Source of the DNA: Rhabditoides inermis
Taxonomy: Eukaryota; Nematoda; Chromadorea; Rhabditida; Rhabditidae
NCBI GenBank assembly: GCA_963966185.1
Contig: CAWZYM010000089.1
Location: forward strand, 666,001-730,000
Reading direction: 5' to 3'
Length of the DNA stretch: 64,000 nt
Made by a program: the position numbers and the translations under genes. Below are positions 1 to 10,234 of the stretch, in pieces. The notes beneath the pieces are model-generated. The model did no database searches. It had not been told where the DNA came from and was given only the letters and a program-made list of their open reading frames with translations. The stretch's first letter is position 1; each line of letters starts with the position of its first letter.

Positions 1-63
1 GTCTACGATCTAGTAAGTCAGCTTCGTTCAGTATGGTAGAGAGACACACCCGCATTGAGACAT

Positions 64-236
64 CTATTCGGGACGGCTGCTCGCACCCTCACGCACATCC
101 TCCATCTTCATCTGAACGGGCGGAGCCTGCGGAGGCGGGGCTTGCGGGGGCGGGGCCTGCGTCAACGGACTCACCATCCCGTTAGGCATGGTGGCCGCGC
201 GCTGTCTCGGCTCCGATCCGTTCACAGCAGCCTCCA
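64..236 (-). pseudogene. Orphan last exon of the INO80E-like gene (unit 1)
   Basis: A 173-nt minus-strand exon with a good acceptor (ctttcag) ends in TAG and encodes a Pro/Gln-rich tail containing QAPPPQAPPP and [11 protein letters not shown]. The equivalent exon in unit 3 (19589-19752) fits in phase as the last exon of the INO80E-like gene. In this unit the upstream exons are not present before the next UNG copy, so it is a duplicated exon without its gene, unless another copy lies outside the window. It could still be used as a 3' terminal exon in chimeric transcripts; that is speculation. Confidence 0.6.
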
Positions 237-421
237 CTGAAAGCAGATCGAATTAGGTACACGCGCACTTAAATCTAGCATAAACTCGGGCGATTGGATC
301 TGGGAAAAAAAGATGACAGAATGCCAGCCGTCAATTTGTCTCCCAAATTGAAAGTAATAAAGATCATCATCTCAAAGCTCATCTATGTAAACGGTTCCAA
401 CCACGCGCACATGTCAGAACA

Positions 422-3351
422 ATGGTTCGCTTTTGCTCCCGTCTCACTCCCTTTGCACTCTTCTCCATATTCTTACTGACCACAATCCTCTACGCCACCT
501 ACTCGGCCGAAGAAGACTTGATCAATGTGAGACTACAGCGACACTTTCAAGAAACTATTCAGTTCACACTAGACGAAGAATGGACGGACAACGTTGAAGC
601 AAAGGAGAAAATATACGCGCGCGGGGATCTGCTCGTGCAAAGAACAAATCGAGTACTCGACAACATTGCCGATCGGCTTCTCATCAATCAACGAGTAAGT
701 TCGCGGTTAATTTTCTCGCAAACCACTACTCGCACTGCAGCGTTTACATAAGTAATGTGAGCTGCAAACAGTTGATTGTACAGCTCTGATGGAGTGTCTG
801 ATGTCTGATGGAGTGCCATCAGTTAGGACAACTGGAAAGAAACAATCTGGCTTTCGCTTTTCTAATAAGCCTGCCATGTTTTTGTTATATGTTTCATCTT
901 TCAGTACCGCTCGTTTCCGCGCGTCTTCCCCGCCATTCCCATCAAGCACATGTGCACCACAGTTGCCGCCTGCGTGCCGCAGTACAGAAACATCATCCCC
1001 AGCATGTTCGTGGTAAGTATTCAGATACACGGCCTGTTTGACCTTTCAATGCCATACAAGATCACAGGAGTTGCCCACATGCAATAGGCGTAAGAGAGCA
1101 AACGTGAATACTCTACTTATGAGTTGTTCCACGCTCTTACAAGGCGTACCTTGCCAATCAGTTATCACTACATTACAGGTGAGCCCGCCGCACTCGATGG
1201 GCGTGTGCATGGTGCAGAAGAGCATGTCCACTGTGCTCATCAACACCTTCTGCTACATCTCCGACCCCGCGCAGTTCCGCGCGCAGAACAGGAGCATCGT
1301 CAAGGAGACCCTGCGGATCAGGTGGGCGTGGAATCGGCAACGTATAATCCATATCTTCTCCAGCATGTGTCACACGCGCAACATGGCCACACCCGAACAG
1401 TACGCCAACTTCACCAGCGATCCCAACTGGCGGTGCGTAACAATTCACGTTTATTATGATATTGTCATCGACGCAATCAATCATGTGCAAATTGCAATTT
1501 TACCTCTAGGCAGTTCTCTGCAGTAGCAGCTTCCTCTGCCTGCCTGTCTGTCTGTCTGTCTGTATGTCTCTCCTCAAAGCTTCGCTTTCCAACCGCATCT
1601 CTTCCAGTACGGCAATGATCACTCGCGAGCCGGCCGACCGGTTTCTCTCAGCGTTCATCGACCGTTGTGTGTTGTGAGTGCGTTTGAGATTCGCCATGAT
1701 CAAAACACACCCACATTCAATCGTTCAATCAATCAATCGTTTATCCGGAATCGTTATATCTGAATATGACAACACAATCATAATGATATGAATCATACAG
1801 TAGTGCCTAAGATGCTAGATACATAATAGGCTAACGCCGGGGAAAGACAGGTAGGCTGACAAGGTTAGTGGTGGGAAGACGATACTTGACCGATAATCAT
1901 TCATGGACCATTAGAGTACCATTCTTGACGTGAAGAGCTCCGGGGTTTCCTTTGCTCCATGCCAGTTTTGCTCCATCTCCTCGCGCCATAGCTGCTTCCA
2001 CATGAGAGTACTTCCCGCCGCCTCACTGGTTACTCGGGAAGGATTCTTGTCGATGACCGATCATTCGGCGGCGGCGGGCAAAATGAGGACCCGACCGCAC
2101 ACCGCGGGGAAAAGAAGAAGAAGAAGACATTTACGATTCAAAATGATCGCTTGTAAAAAGAACACACGCATGGATTAATGGAATTCGCCGAAGCAACGCA
2201 AAAGCTCGTAGATTACATGTAGTTCTTCTCGAAAAAAGTTGCGCAATGAAGAGTCAGCTCGCGACGACAACGTGGCAGAACGAAGTACCATAATCACTCA
2301 AGTGATCATCTGCAGAAAGAACAAGTGCGGCGAGTGCGGGCAGGACATGCGATGCGTGCTGCGGCGGCAGCTCGCGCGCTTCTCCGATGGCAACTACACG
2401 CAGTGGATCGAGGAAAACGACCCCAACCTCATCGACCTGCACCTCTTCCCGCAGACGTGGTATGCCAGTATGTGATATGAGCTCAAGTGGTAAGATGCTA
2501 CGAGTCGAAACTACTTCATCCAAATTCGCGTTTTCTTTGTGATTATTCTATTACGTGTTGTTGGTTGAATGTGACATAGCTCGGAGACTGTAGATGTGGC
2601 GGACGAGTGAAAGTATCTGGTTGACATTGTCAGGAGATGCGGCGACCCGGCGCAAGTCGCGCAGCTCAACAAGATTCGCTACGAGCACGTGGTGCCGCCC
2701 AAGCTGCTAGAGTTCTTCAACGAGCGACAGGTGAGCACCTGCCACATGTGTCACAGTTTGGACATGGCCATTCGCCATTTCACTAACTCCTCGAAATGAT
2801 CTGTTATCTGAACGACAGTCAAGAATTGCCGAACCGTACAAACTCTATAAGTCGATCTTCGCAACACACATTCTCTAGGTGCCGTTCGACGACATTGCCT
2901 ACATCTCGTCGCAGATACAGTCTGGCGGTCGCACCTCACACTCCACTGTCTCATCTCGAACGAGACAGTATCTCGAGGTGAGTGAGAGACAACCATAACC
3001 GTTCGGTAATTCAATCCCATTATTCTGTTAAAAAGCCATTCTCGCTTCTCTTTCGCTAATTTTCCATACCTCAAAGTGAGCGCACAGAACCATTAGACCA
3101 TTTCTTTTCATTACGCAGCCAATTGAGATTGCAAAAAAAAAACGTTTCGCATAACGTGATGTCGTGATGTCACGGTCATGGTGTTGTGGTGCCTAGTGTC
3201 GTTATGACATAAAGGCAGAGTTAGATAAGATTACAATCACCGCCATTTCCAGGACCAGCTCCTCTCCTCTCCCTATCTCATGGAGTTACTCGTTCGCATC
3301 TACTACTGGGACTACATTCTATTACAGTACCCTCTACCCATTCTGTACTAA
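422..3351 (+). CDS. Carbohydrate sulfotransferase (Sulfotransfer_2 family), copy 1
   Basis: Nine exons: 422-694, 905-1012, 1179-1321, 1364-1432, 1608-1673, 2316-2459, 2634-2730, 2879-2977, 3253-3351; 365 aa, all phases consistent. This should be a type II Golgi enzyme moving sulfate from PAPS to a carbohydrate: a short N-tail is followed by a membrane anchor at about residues 10-27. The 5'-phosphosulfate site is [14 protein letters not shown] in exon 3. The 3'-phosphate site [15 protein letters not shown] lies in exon 5, completed by splicing NWR to TAMIT. The nematode-typical CGECG...RC block, the LHLFPQTW block and the C-terminal [18 protein letters not shown] follow. Length fits the family. 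Bases 527-562 (36 nt, gtgag...ttcag) correspond to a real 50-nt intron in copies 2 and 3, but here they keep the frame as 12 extra codons. The substrate is not predictable from sequence. Confidence 0.85.
527..562 (+). other. Exonised intron remnant (36 nt) in sulfotransferase copy 1
   Basis: The segment begins gtgag and ends attcag, like an intron, but is only 36 nt and divisible by three with no stop. The homologous segments in copies 2 and 3 are 50 nt, contain a stop and a frameshift if retained, and carry a branch-like ctaat before the acceptor. Copy 1 has lost 14 nt including that motif, so the remnant is probably translated. Confidence 0.75.
1721..2130 (-). mobile_element. Interspersed repeat with ATTG-type tail (non-LTR-like), in sulfotransferase intron
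   Basis: About 410 bp beginning at a (CAAT)n tract. The same sequence occurs in inverse orientation at 26957-27352 in an INO80E-like intron, where it ends in (ATTG)n. A simple-sequence 3' tail and dispersed copies suggest a non-LTR/SINE-like element. It has no clear coding capacity. Array copies lie at 11548-11956 and 21247-21655. Confidence 0.6.
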
Positions 3352-3807
3352 TCTACTAATAGTATAAATTATCAAGCGCTGAAATTTTCGAATTTTCAGT
3401 TTTGGTAACAACTGTAAAGAAGTGGTCAGTCTCTTCGAAAATAGTTGTTCTGTTGTTCAGCCGCGTTTCGAGGTCAGTTGCATTGGGTGTTGTGAACATA
3501 CTGGGACTGACCGCACCTTACATTCCTCTCACTCACCGTCCCTTATCCACCGGGACAGCATTCGCTAGCATTCTCATTCTCACCATCTAATCAACCCTGA
3601 TAAACATCATTTATCACTCCAGAAGCCATTTTATTCCAAAAGAGATCCGAGGCATGAGACAGCGGTAGGGCACCGAGGTTAGAGCAATGCGAGCAAGTGA
3701 TGTCAGAATACAACAGTAAGGCAAATAGTCAATGAATCTCATCCATAGTTCGTGATCAGACTACAAACGTGAGGCAAGTGTCAAAAATCAATATCGATCA
3801 ATACATG

Positions 3808-4022
3808 CTACAGCGCGGTCCAGTCGATCTTGTCCAATCCGAACTGCTCAAGTGCGTCGTTGGCCTGCGAGAAGCAGCGACAGCCACGCCACTTGGTCAC
3901 CGAGAGGGGAGACGGGTGCGCGGTCTGGAGGCAATCAATAATCACATCAATAAGTATTCAAACAATAGAGAGAAAGAGAGATGAGAGATGAGAGAGGAGA
4001 GACAGACAGAGAGAAATAGAGA

Positions 4023-4061
<39 letters not shown>

Positions 4062-4634
4062 AAAGAAAGAGAGAGGAGAGAGGAGAGAGGAGAGAGAGAG
4101 AGAGAGGGAAGGAATTGCTCACCTTGATAACCTTGTGCTTCTTCCCATCTATGAGTGCCTCCTTCTTGTGTGCGAACCCTCCCCATAGGAGAAACACCAC
4201 GTGATCCAGCTCCCGCGACACCAAGCGGATCACCTGACAAACAGATTGGTTACTGTAGAAGAGCTGCGTTACTGTATTGTAGAACTGGTTACGTTTACTG
4301 TATAGTAGAATCGATAAACTATGCCTCCCGTTTTCGTTGTCCGCGACAACGAGAACACAAAGGTGAATATGACATTTGTGACGTAATAAACACACGAATC
4401 GATAAAAGAAGGCTGAATCTTCAACATCTCTCCCACTCACATCATCCGTAAAGTCCTGCCAGCCACACTTGGCGTGCGAGTTGGCCTTGTGCGCCCTGCA
4501 ATCAATCGATATCGAACAATACAACATCGATAAACGCTACTCACTCGACGGTGAGACTGGCGTTGAGCATGAACACTCCCTGCCGAGCCCAGCCCTCCAA
4601 GTAACCATGGTCGGGCGTCTGGAAAGAGGGAGAT

Positions 4635-4678
<44 letters not shown>

Positions 4679-6788
4679 CTCTTTCGAAAAGTACGTAAGT
4701 AAAGAGAAGAGGTTTGTCTGGATCTGATTCAACAAAAGCGCATGCATAAAATCTCTTTGCAGCTGACTAAAATATCAAAACAAACCTGCTCTTTCGAATC
4801 ACTCTAAAATGTTTTTTTAACATAAAAAATATATAATGTAAGGTGACTGTGAAATAGGCCAAATTTTTATTATAATTCACTATAAATAAATTAATATAAT
4901 GCATAATGTTCATGTTCTTTTTTCATAAACTCGAAAGAGCAGGTTTGTTTTGATATTTTAGTCAGCTGCAAAGAGATTTTATGCATGCGCTTTTGTTGAA
5001 TCAGATCCAGACAAACCTCTTCTCTTTACTTACGTACTTTTCGAAAGAGAATGGATGTCCTTTTCTCAAATTTTGAAGAAATTTTTTTCACATTCGTGAA
5101 TTACGAAAATTAATATACATATTCTAAACTCACTAGTCAGAATGTCATGATTGAAAAATACAAATAACTTATACAATACCACATAGTAATATTCACTGGT
5201 TTGAAATTATAAAATAGTTTCTGTGATTCCCGCTTTTTAGAAACTGATAGATGTGTTGCTGAACAATGTTGTGTTTTATACAATTGTATCTAAATTAGAA
5301 ACCTTCGAAACAGCTTAGTCGAATCGCTCATGCGCCTGCCGGTCGCTCATTGACGCGCGCTACACACGTTACGAATTTCTCTCTTCTTCCCTTCATCTCC
5401 TAAGCAGTTCCATTACCTGGCAAGTTATTACTTAGCTAGTCGAAACGAAATTCTACTACGAGTAAATTAGCCATTCTTCACTAGTTATCATCATGTCATA
5501 TCGCGAGTGCATGTACCGTTAAAAGTTTGTTTATCAGCAGTTTCAAGTTATACAACCGTCGACCTAGCCAATAAGGGGACTGACCTAAGGCTCTCGAGTA
5601 CAAATCGCTAGCTGCTTACAAGGGTCCATCAATTAATGCAAAGAATTTGGATCAGATGACGTCACAGACTTCTGACTCGCTCACGAAAGTTGTGAGGGTG
5701 GTCGTCACTCCACCGTGACTAGCGGTACATCATTGGCCGCCGAAAGGATTGAACTCGGGACCTTCATCATGATAGCTGCGCGCACATCCACTGCGCTAGC
5801 CACCCCATATCGCGAGTGCATGTACCGTTAAAAGTTTGTTTATCAGCAGTTTCAAGTTATACAACCGTCGACCTAGCCAATAAGGGGACTGACCTAAGGC
5901 TCTCGAGTACAAATCGCTAGCTGCTAACAAGGGTCCATCAATTAATGCAAAGAATTTGGATCAGATGACGTCACAGACTTCTGACTCGCTCACGAAAGTT
6001 GTGAGGGTGGTCGTCACTCCACCGTGACTAGCGGTACATCATTGGCCGCCGAAAGGATTGAACTCGGGACCTTCAGCATGATAGCTGCGCGCACATCCAC
6101 TGCGCTAGCCACCCCATATTCTCAAAGAAGTTTCATCATGGTGTGGAATAGCTCAAGTGGTAGGGTGAGGGCGTACTGGTACTAACCAGGCGCGTTCGAT
6201 CTTCGCGTATGCACATACGTATCATATAAAACACACTTCATTAGATTTTGAGCCACTGAAACCTCGGTCATGAATTGTAATTGCAGAGCCGAGTGCGTTA
6301 AACTGATCTTCCTTATTATATTATGTTAATGGTAGTATTACTGTTAGAATTGGCAAGTTGTGGCACAGAGATCAAAGCAGCCTCACCCGCACTGCTCTGC
6401 TCCTCCGCTATTCGCACGTTCTTTAACTGCCGAGCGCGCTCTCACTCGCCCTCTCCTCACTAATCGATCCATTTGATTTCAGGCCGGCTGCCCATTCTGG
6501 CTCTAGTCTCTAATCGCATGAGAAAGAGAGAGCGCGCAGAGAGCGTGCGCAAGTGAGAGAATCAGACGGTCATGGGGGAGAAGAGAGTGGCTGATCGAAA
6601 AGCGGGGCATGCTCGGCTGGAAGAAGAGAGAGCGCGCAGAGAGCGTACGCTCGTGAGAGAGTCAAGAGGACGGGATGTGAGAGTGGCTGAGCGAAAGGCG
6701 GGGCATGAGCGTTCGGCCAATCAGATTGCACAAACAGTGGGCCGAGCGACCAATGAGCGCAGAGTGCAGTGGGCGGGGCTTACGTGAT

Positions 6789-6827
<39 letters not shown>

Positions 6828-9249
6828 AAACACGTTTAGTGGCAGATTGAGCAAAAAGTTGTTTTGGATATTTTGGATGCCGCAACCGATATTTATTTCT
6901 TGTATCATACTCATAAGTCTTGTCAAATGATATTCTAACAAAAAAACACATACTATGGAGTAAATCGTATTGGGATAGAGGAAATTGAGTATGCCTTGGG
7001 GGTGACGCGCTGCGCGCGTCAAAGATCAAGACAAACGGGCGGCGCTGCGCGCCGCCCTCAATGAGAGAGGGGGAGAGAGAGAGATGAGAGATGAGAGATG
7101 AGAGAGAGGTGGGGGGGGGAGAAAGATAGCTTGTGAATCCACTGCTCTCACGAAATATACACACAATAATAGTTTATTACCGTGTTGAGTACTTAACATG
7201 TGCATCATAGGAAACATAACAGTGCTTACGGTAGGATAGTAAAATAGGAAAAAAGAAGAAACATTCAAAGAGTAGACAATAAGCAAACTACAAATGTCGA
7301 ATTTTAGACATGGGATGGATGCAAATAGGGATTGTCTACTAAGTGGGATTTCACGTTACTGGTTTTCGCAGATTCAACAATATCAGATGGAAGTGAGTTC
7401 CAAACTCCATAAACTCTCTGAAAGAACGCGCTGCTCCGCAGAAACGAGTCATATGATGGCAAAAGACGATATTTGTGAGATGTGCGCGACCGAGTTGGGA
7501 CTAGTGTAAAAAGACCAGAATAATTAAGAGAGGTGGTTTTAGTAATAACCTTGTGAATGTACACTACGTCATTTATAAAGCGGCATTGTTCAAGAGTTTG
7601 AAGGCCAAGAAGCTGGAGGCGTTGGGGATAGGTGAGCGAGAACAAGCCAGCGCGACGACATATTCGGCGCGTATAGTATCGCTGCACTGACTCAATCAAG
7701 TTCACTGATCCCACATCCTGAGGGTTCCACAATTCAGTACAATACTCTAGCTTGCAGCGGAAATACGTTGTGTAAGCGGTGACAAGAACCTTCAAGTCTC
7801 TTGTACGATAAACTCCTCTCAGTCTCTCTCCCCCTCTCCTCTGACACAATAGCACTCACTATCTCCAATCTACCATACTGTTCCAGACACAGTCTCTCGA
7901 TTCTTCACAATAGAATTGTGCGTGCTACCAGATCACATATCATTGTGCGATCGGAATTAGGCTCATAAACAACAACAAGCATTATCGCCCACCTTGAAGC
8001 CTGGCACATCCGTCTCCAGCTCCTTGTAGATGTTCTTCAGAGACGGCGGCGGCTTCACGCCGCGCTTTACAGAGAACGACAAACCGTGCGCCTGCAGACC
8101 AGTCTCCCTCCCCCTCTCCTCTTTCCCTCTCTCTCTCTCTCTCTCTCTCTACCCCCCCCCCACCTGTCCGTCTCCATGATACGGGTCCTGCCCGATCACC
8201 ACCACCCGCACCCTCTCCAGTGGCGTCAGCTCGAACGCCGAGAAGATCTCGCCACGGGGCGGGAAGATCTCCTTCTTCTGAAAACAGTATGTTTTTTTGT
8301 AGAATCATTTTGTGAGATTATGTAAGTTTTTTTGCTATCAAACGGAAGGAATATCTCCTTCTTCTGAAATACAGGACATCTTTTTTGTGAGATCAGCTGG
8401 TACTAGAAACGTGTGACAATCTCGTATTTCGTTTGTCTACATGGATTGCTCGACACATCCCCACAATCCCCCCCAATTTCGAAAAAAATATGCGATTTCG
8501 ATGTTGATATGACAAACCGCCGGCGACAACGCTCGAGGTGATCTACGGAGAATCGGCGAGTGAGTGATATTACACAAAACCCACCTTGTCGTACTCCTTG
8601 CTGAGGAACGTCTCGACTGCTCGGGCGTGTTTCTTGTCCCACAGCGGCGCGCACCCGCGCAGCCATCCCGGGTCACGAAGAAGGGCGCGCAGCGAGAGAG
8701 GGCCGGACTGAAATCGAAGGGGTCGTCAACCCTCTATCGAAGCAATTCCCCCAAGAGCTCGGGAGTGTGCTGAGAGCGATTCCAAGTGTGTTTCAAGAAA
8801 GCATTCGGGTGAAGTAACGGCTAAGTGAATGACAATCGTTTGACAAACCCACCTCATCAACAATCGAATGTTCTTCCTCCGCGGCAGACAGAGAAGCAGA
8901 CGAAGCATCAGCATCAGTCTTCTCCTGTTCCTTCTCCAACGGCTTTACCTGAACTTGAAAATAACCAACAGATCCATTATTTGTCTGTGTAGCGCACAAA
9001 CACATAAAATGTTACGCCAGTGACACTCACTATCTCCTTCTCCATCTTCTTCTCCTCCTCCCTCTTCTCCTTCTTCTCCACCACAACTGCCTCCTTTTGG
9101 TTGTCCTTGCTAGATGGGGAAAGCGGAGTCTTCCTGAATAAGCAAACACCCTGATAACCCCGAAAGATAAACGATAACTATACAACAACAAACCTCTTGA
9201 GTCCCCGGAGGAACATGTCAGGAATCTTGGCGGCGCCCTTTGTCGACAT
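3808..9249 (-). CDS. ung-1: Uracil-DNA glycosylase (UNG, family 1), copy 1
   Basis: Ten exons on the minus strand: 9194-9249, 9031-9133, 8853-8948, 8585-8707, 8164-8277, 7993-8091, 4545-4618, 4441-4495, 4123-4233, 3808-3924; 315 aa, every junction in phase. The enzyme removes uracil from DNA at the start of base-excision repair. Signatures seen: the water-activating loop GQDPYH (residues ~155-160, catalytic Asp 157), the uracil-binding segment GVFMLNASL (Asn ~216), [10 protein letters not shown], and the Leu intercalation loop HPSPLSV with catalytic His ~280. The N-terminal ~85 residues are Lys/Glu-rich and low in complexity, as in nuclear UNG tails. The 3.4-kb intron 4619-7992 is filled with transposable elements. 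An acceptor (tttccag) 9 nt before the ATG suits trans-splicing. All catalytic residues are intact. Confidence 0.92.
4676..5052. mobile_element. MITE with 122-bp terminal inverted repeats
   Basis: The arms 4676-4797 and 4931-5052 are near-perfect inverted repeats starting attctctttcgaaaag, around a 133-bp AT-rich centre. There is no coding capacity. It shares the core caacaaaagcgcatgcataa with the MITEs at 37472 and 45118 and so belongs to the same broad family. It lies in a UNG intron. Confidence 0.88.
5498..6117 (-). mobile_element. Two tandem tRNA-derived SINEs
   Basis: Two head-to-tail ~309-bp copies (5498-5806 and 5807-6117). On the minus strand each starts with a tRNA-like head: A box TGGCTAGCGCAGTGG and B box GAGTTCAATCC, spaced as in a tRNA gene, followed by an unrelated body. 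That is the hallmark of a Pol III SINE. The pair differs at only a few positions. A 5'-truncated copy in the opposite orientation lies at 33614-33776. Confidence 0.82.
6520..6780. repeat. Diverged GA/GC-rich short duplication
   Basis: The block gagagcgcgcagagagcgt recurs at ~6530 and ~6630, each followed by similar text (gagagtggctga..cgaaa..cggggcatg). It looks like an internal tandem duplication inside the UNG intron. The only open frame here is in low-complexity sequence, so I see no gene. Confidence 0.5.
6791..6829. repeat. (CGT)n microsatellite
   Basis: About 12 uninterrupted CGT units. The homologous tract at ~16601-16632 is shorter, showing that the array copies have diverged in repeat number. 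Confidence 0.9.
6995..7065. repeat. Two adjacent GC-rich perfect hairpins
   Basis: Two neighbouring palindromes, tgacgcgctgcgcgcgtca and gggcggcgctgcgcgccgccc, are separated by about 16 nt. A related palindrome occurs at 36871 and 46784 at an element end. They may mark the terminus of a mobile element, but I could not define its other end. Confidence 0.55.
7304..7855 (-). pseudogene. LINE reverse-transcriptase C-terminal fragment (unit 1)
   Basis: A 183-codon open frame resembles the C-terminal part of non-LTR (jockey/CR1-like) reverse transcriptases: an [13 protein letters not shown] block, [27 protein letters not shown] and [15 protein letters not shown] in the usual order. The catalytic YxDD region and the endonuclease are absent, so it is a 5'-truncated dead copy. 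It sits inside the large UNG intron in the same orientation as UNG. Confidence 0.82.
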
Positions 9250-9258
9250 TCGAGCGAT

Positions 9259-9260
9259 CT
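9259..9260 (-). promoter_or_regulatory. Likely trans-splice acceptor before UNG
   Basis: On the minus strand, tttccag lies 9 nt upstream of the UNG start codon with no upstream coding exon visible. This spacing is typical of spliced-leader addition in nematodes. A 5' UTR intron is the alternative. Confidence 0.5.
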
Positions 9261-9563
9261 GGAAATGCACGTTCAGAATAGCATTATGACAAAAGACAGC
9301 GCAGCGAACTGCGAACGGAAGGCGAAAGAGCCACACAACACAATGACCTGACCAGCAAATCCCTCCCACTGCCCACCTGACGCACCTGGGCGTAAATATA
9401 CGGTGTAGCCGGCGGCGTTACCGAATCTCTAGCTACGGGGTATGACGTTCCTGAGAACTGTTTGAGCATTGTCACGTTATTGTTTTATCTCTCCGAAGTA
9501 CCGCTCCGTAACACAACAACTATTGCAAGATTGTCCGACATGACGTACCACTGGACAACACAC

Positions 9564-9600
9564 CTTGAACCCCTCGGCATCCGTCTCCAGCTCCTTGTCC
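9564..9600 (-). pseudogene. Relic of a UNG exon upstream of UNG (unit 1)
   Basis: Minus-strand text encoding KELETDAEGFK followed by a gtgtgt donor matches the end of UNG exon 6 ([11 protein letters not shown]) at 7993-8091. It lies ~310 bp upstream of the UNG start with no neighbouring UNG exons recognisable. It is probably a remnant of an older UNG duplicate. The same relic is at 19276-19312. Confidence 0.6.
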
Positions 9601-9876
9601 CTCCCAATCCAGATAGAATCTTTGGCACACCAACCATTCGCATCTCACTCACATTCACCAACATTGATTTTGTACAATTTATTCAACAACCGCGTATAAC
9701 AACACAATTCACACATATAGAGAGTGTATAAAACTTATTACCGTATACAAGAGTGTTGCAGATCAGTTGGAAACATACAAACCGGAGAGTATGAGAGTTG
9801 TATATCAAGTCGAGTCTACGATCTAGTAAGTCAGCTTCGTTCAGTATGGTAGAGAGACACACCCGCATTGAGACAT

Positions 9877-10049
9877 CTATTCGGGACGGCTGCTCGCACC
9901 CTCACGCACATCCTCCATCTTCATCTGAACGGGCGGAGCCTGCGGAGGCGGGGCTTGCGAGGGCGGGGCTTGTGTCAACGGGCTCACCATCCCGTTAGGC
10001 ATGGTGACCGCGCGCTGTCTCGGCTCCGATCCGTTCACAGCAGCCTCCA
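9877..10049 (-). pseudogene. Orphan last exon of the INO80E-like gene (unit 2)
   Basis: The same 173-nt terminal exon as at 64-236, with the same acceptor and TAG stop, differing by a few bases. Its parent exons are not present in this unit. Confidence 0.6.
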
Positions 10050-10234
10050 CTGAAAGCAGATCGAATTAGGTACACGCGCACTTAAATCTAGCATAAACTC
10101 GGGCGATTGGATCTGGGAAAAAAAGATGACAGAATGCCAGCCGTCAATTTGTCTCCCAAATTGAAAGTAATAAAGATCATCATCTCAAAGCTCATCTATG
10201 TAAACGGTTCCAACCACGCGCACATGTCAGAACA

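Larger units (their letters stand above)
1..9813. repeat. Tandem array unit 1 (9.8 kb)
   Basis: The sequence starting at base 1 recurs at 9814 and again at 19526 with very few differences. Each unit runs in the order INO80E-like last exon (-), sulfotransferase (+), UNG (-). Because base 1 is already inside the repeat, the array probably continues to the left of the window. Length differences between units come mostly from GA/CT tracts and from a short duplication near 8280-8380 that unit 2 lacks. Confidence 0.95.

Noticed and set aside
1038..1526. 162-codon open frame over sulfotransferase exons 3 and 4
   Set aside because: It reads through two introns in one frame by chance. Exon phases and family motifs support the spliced model.
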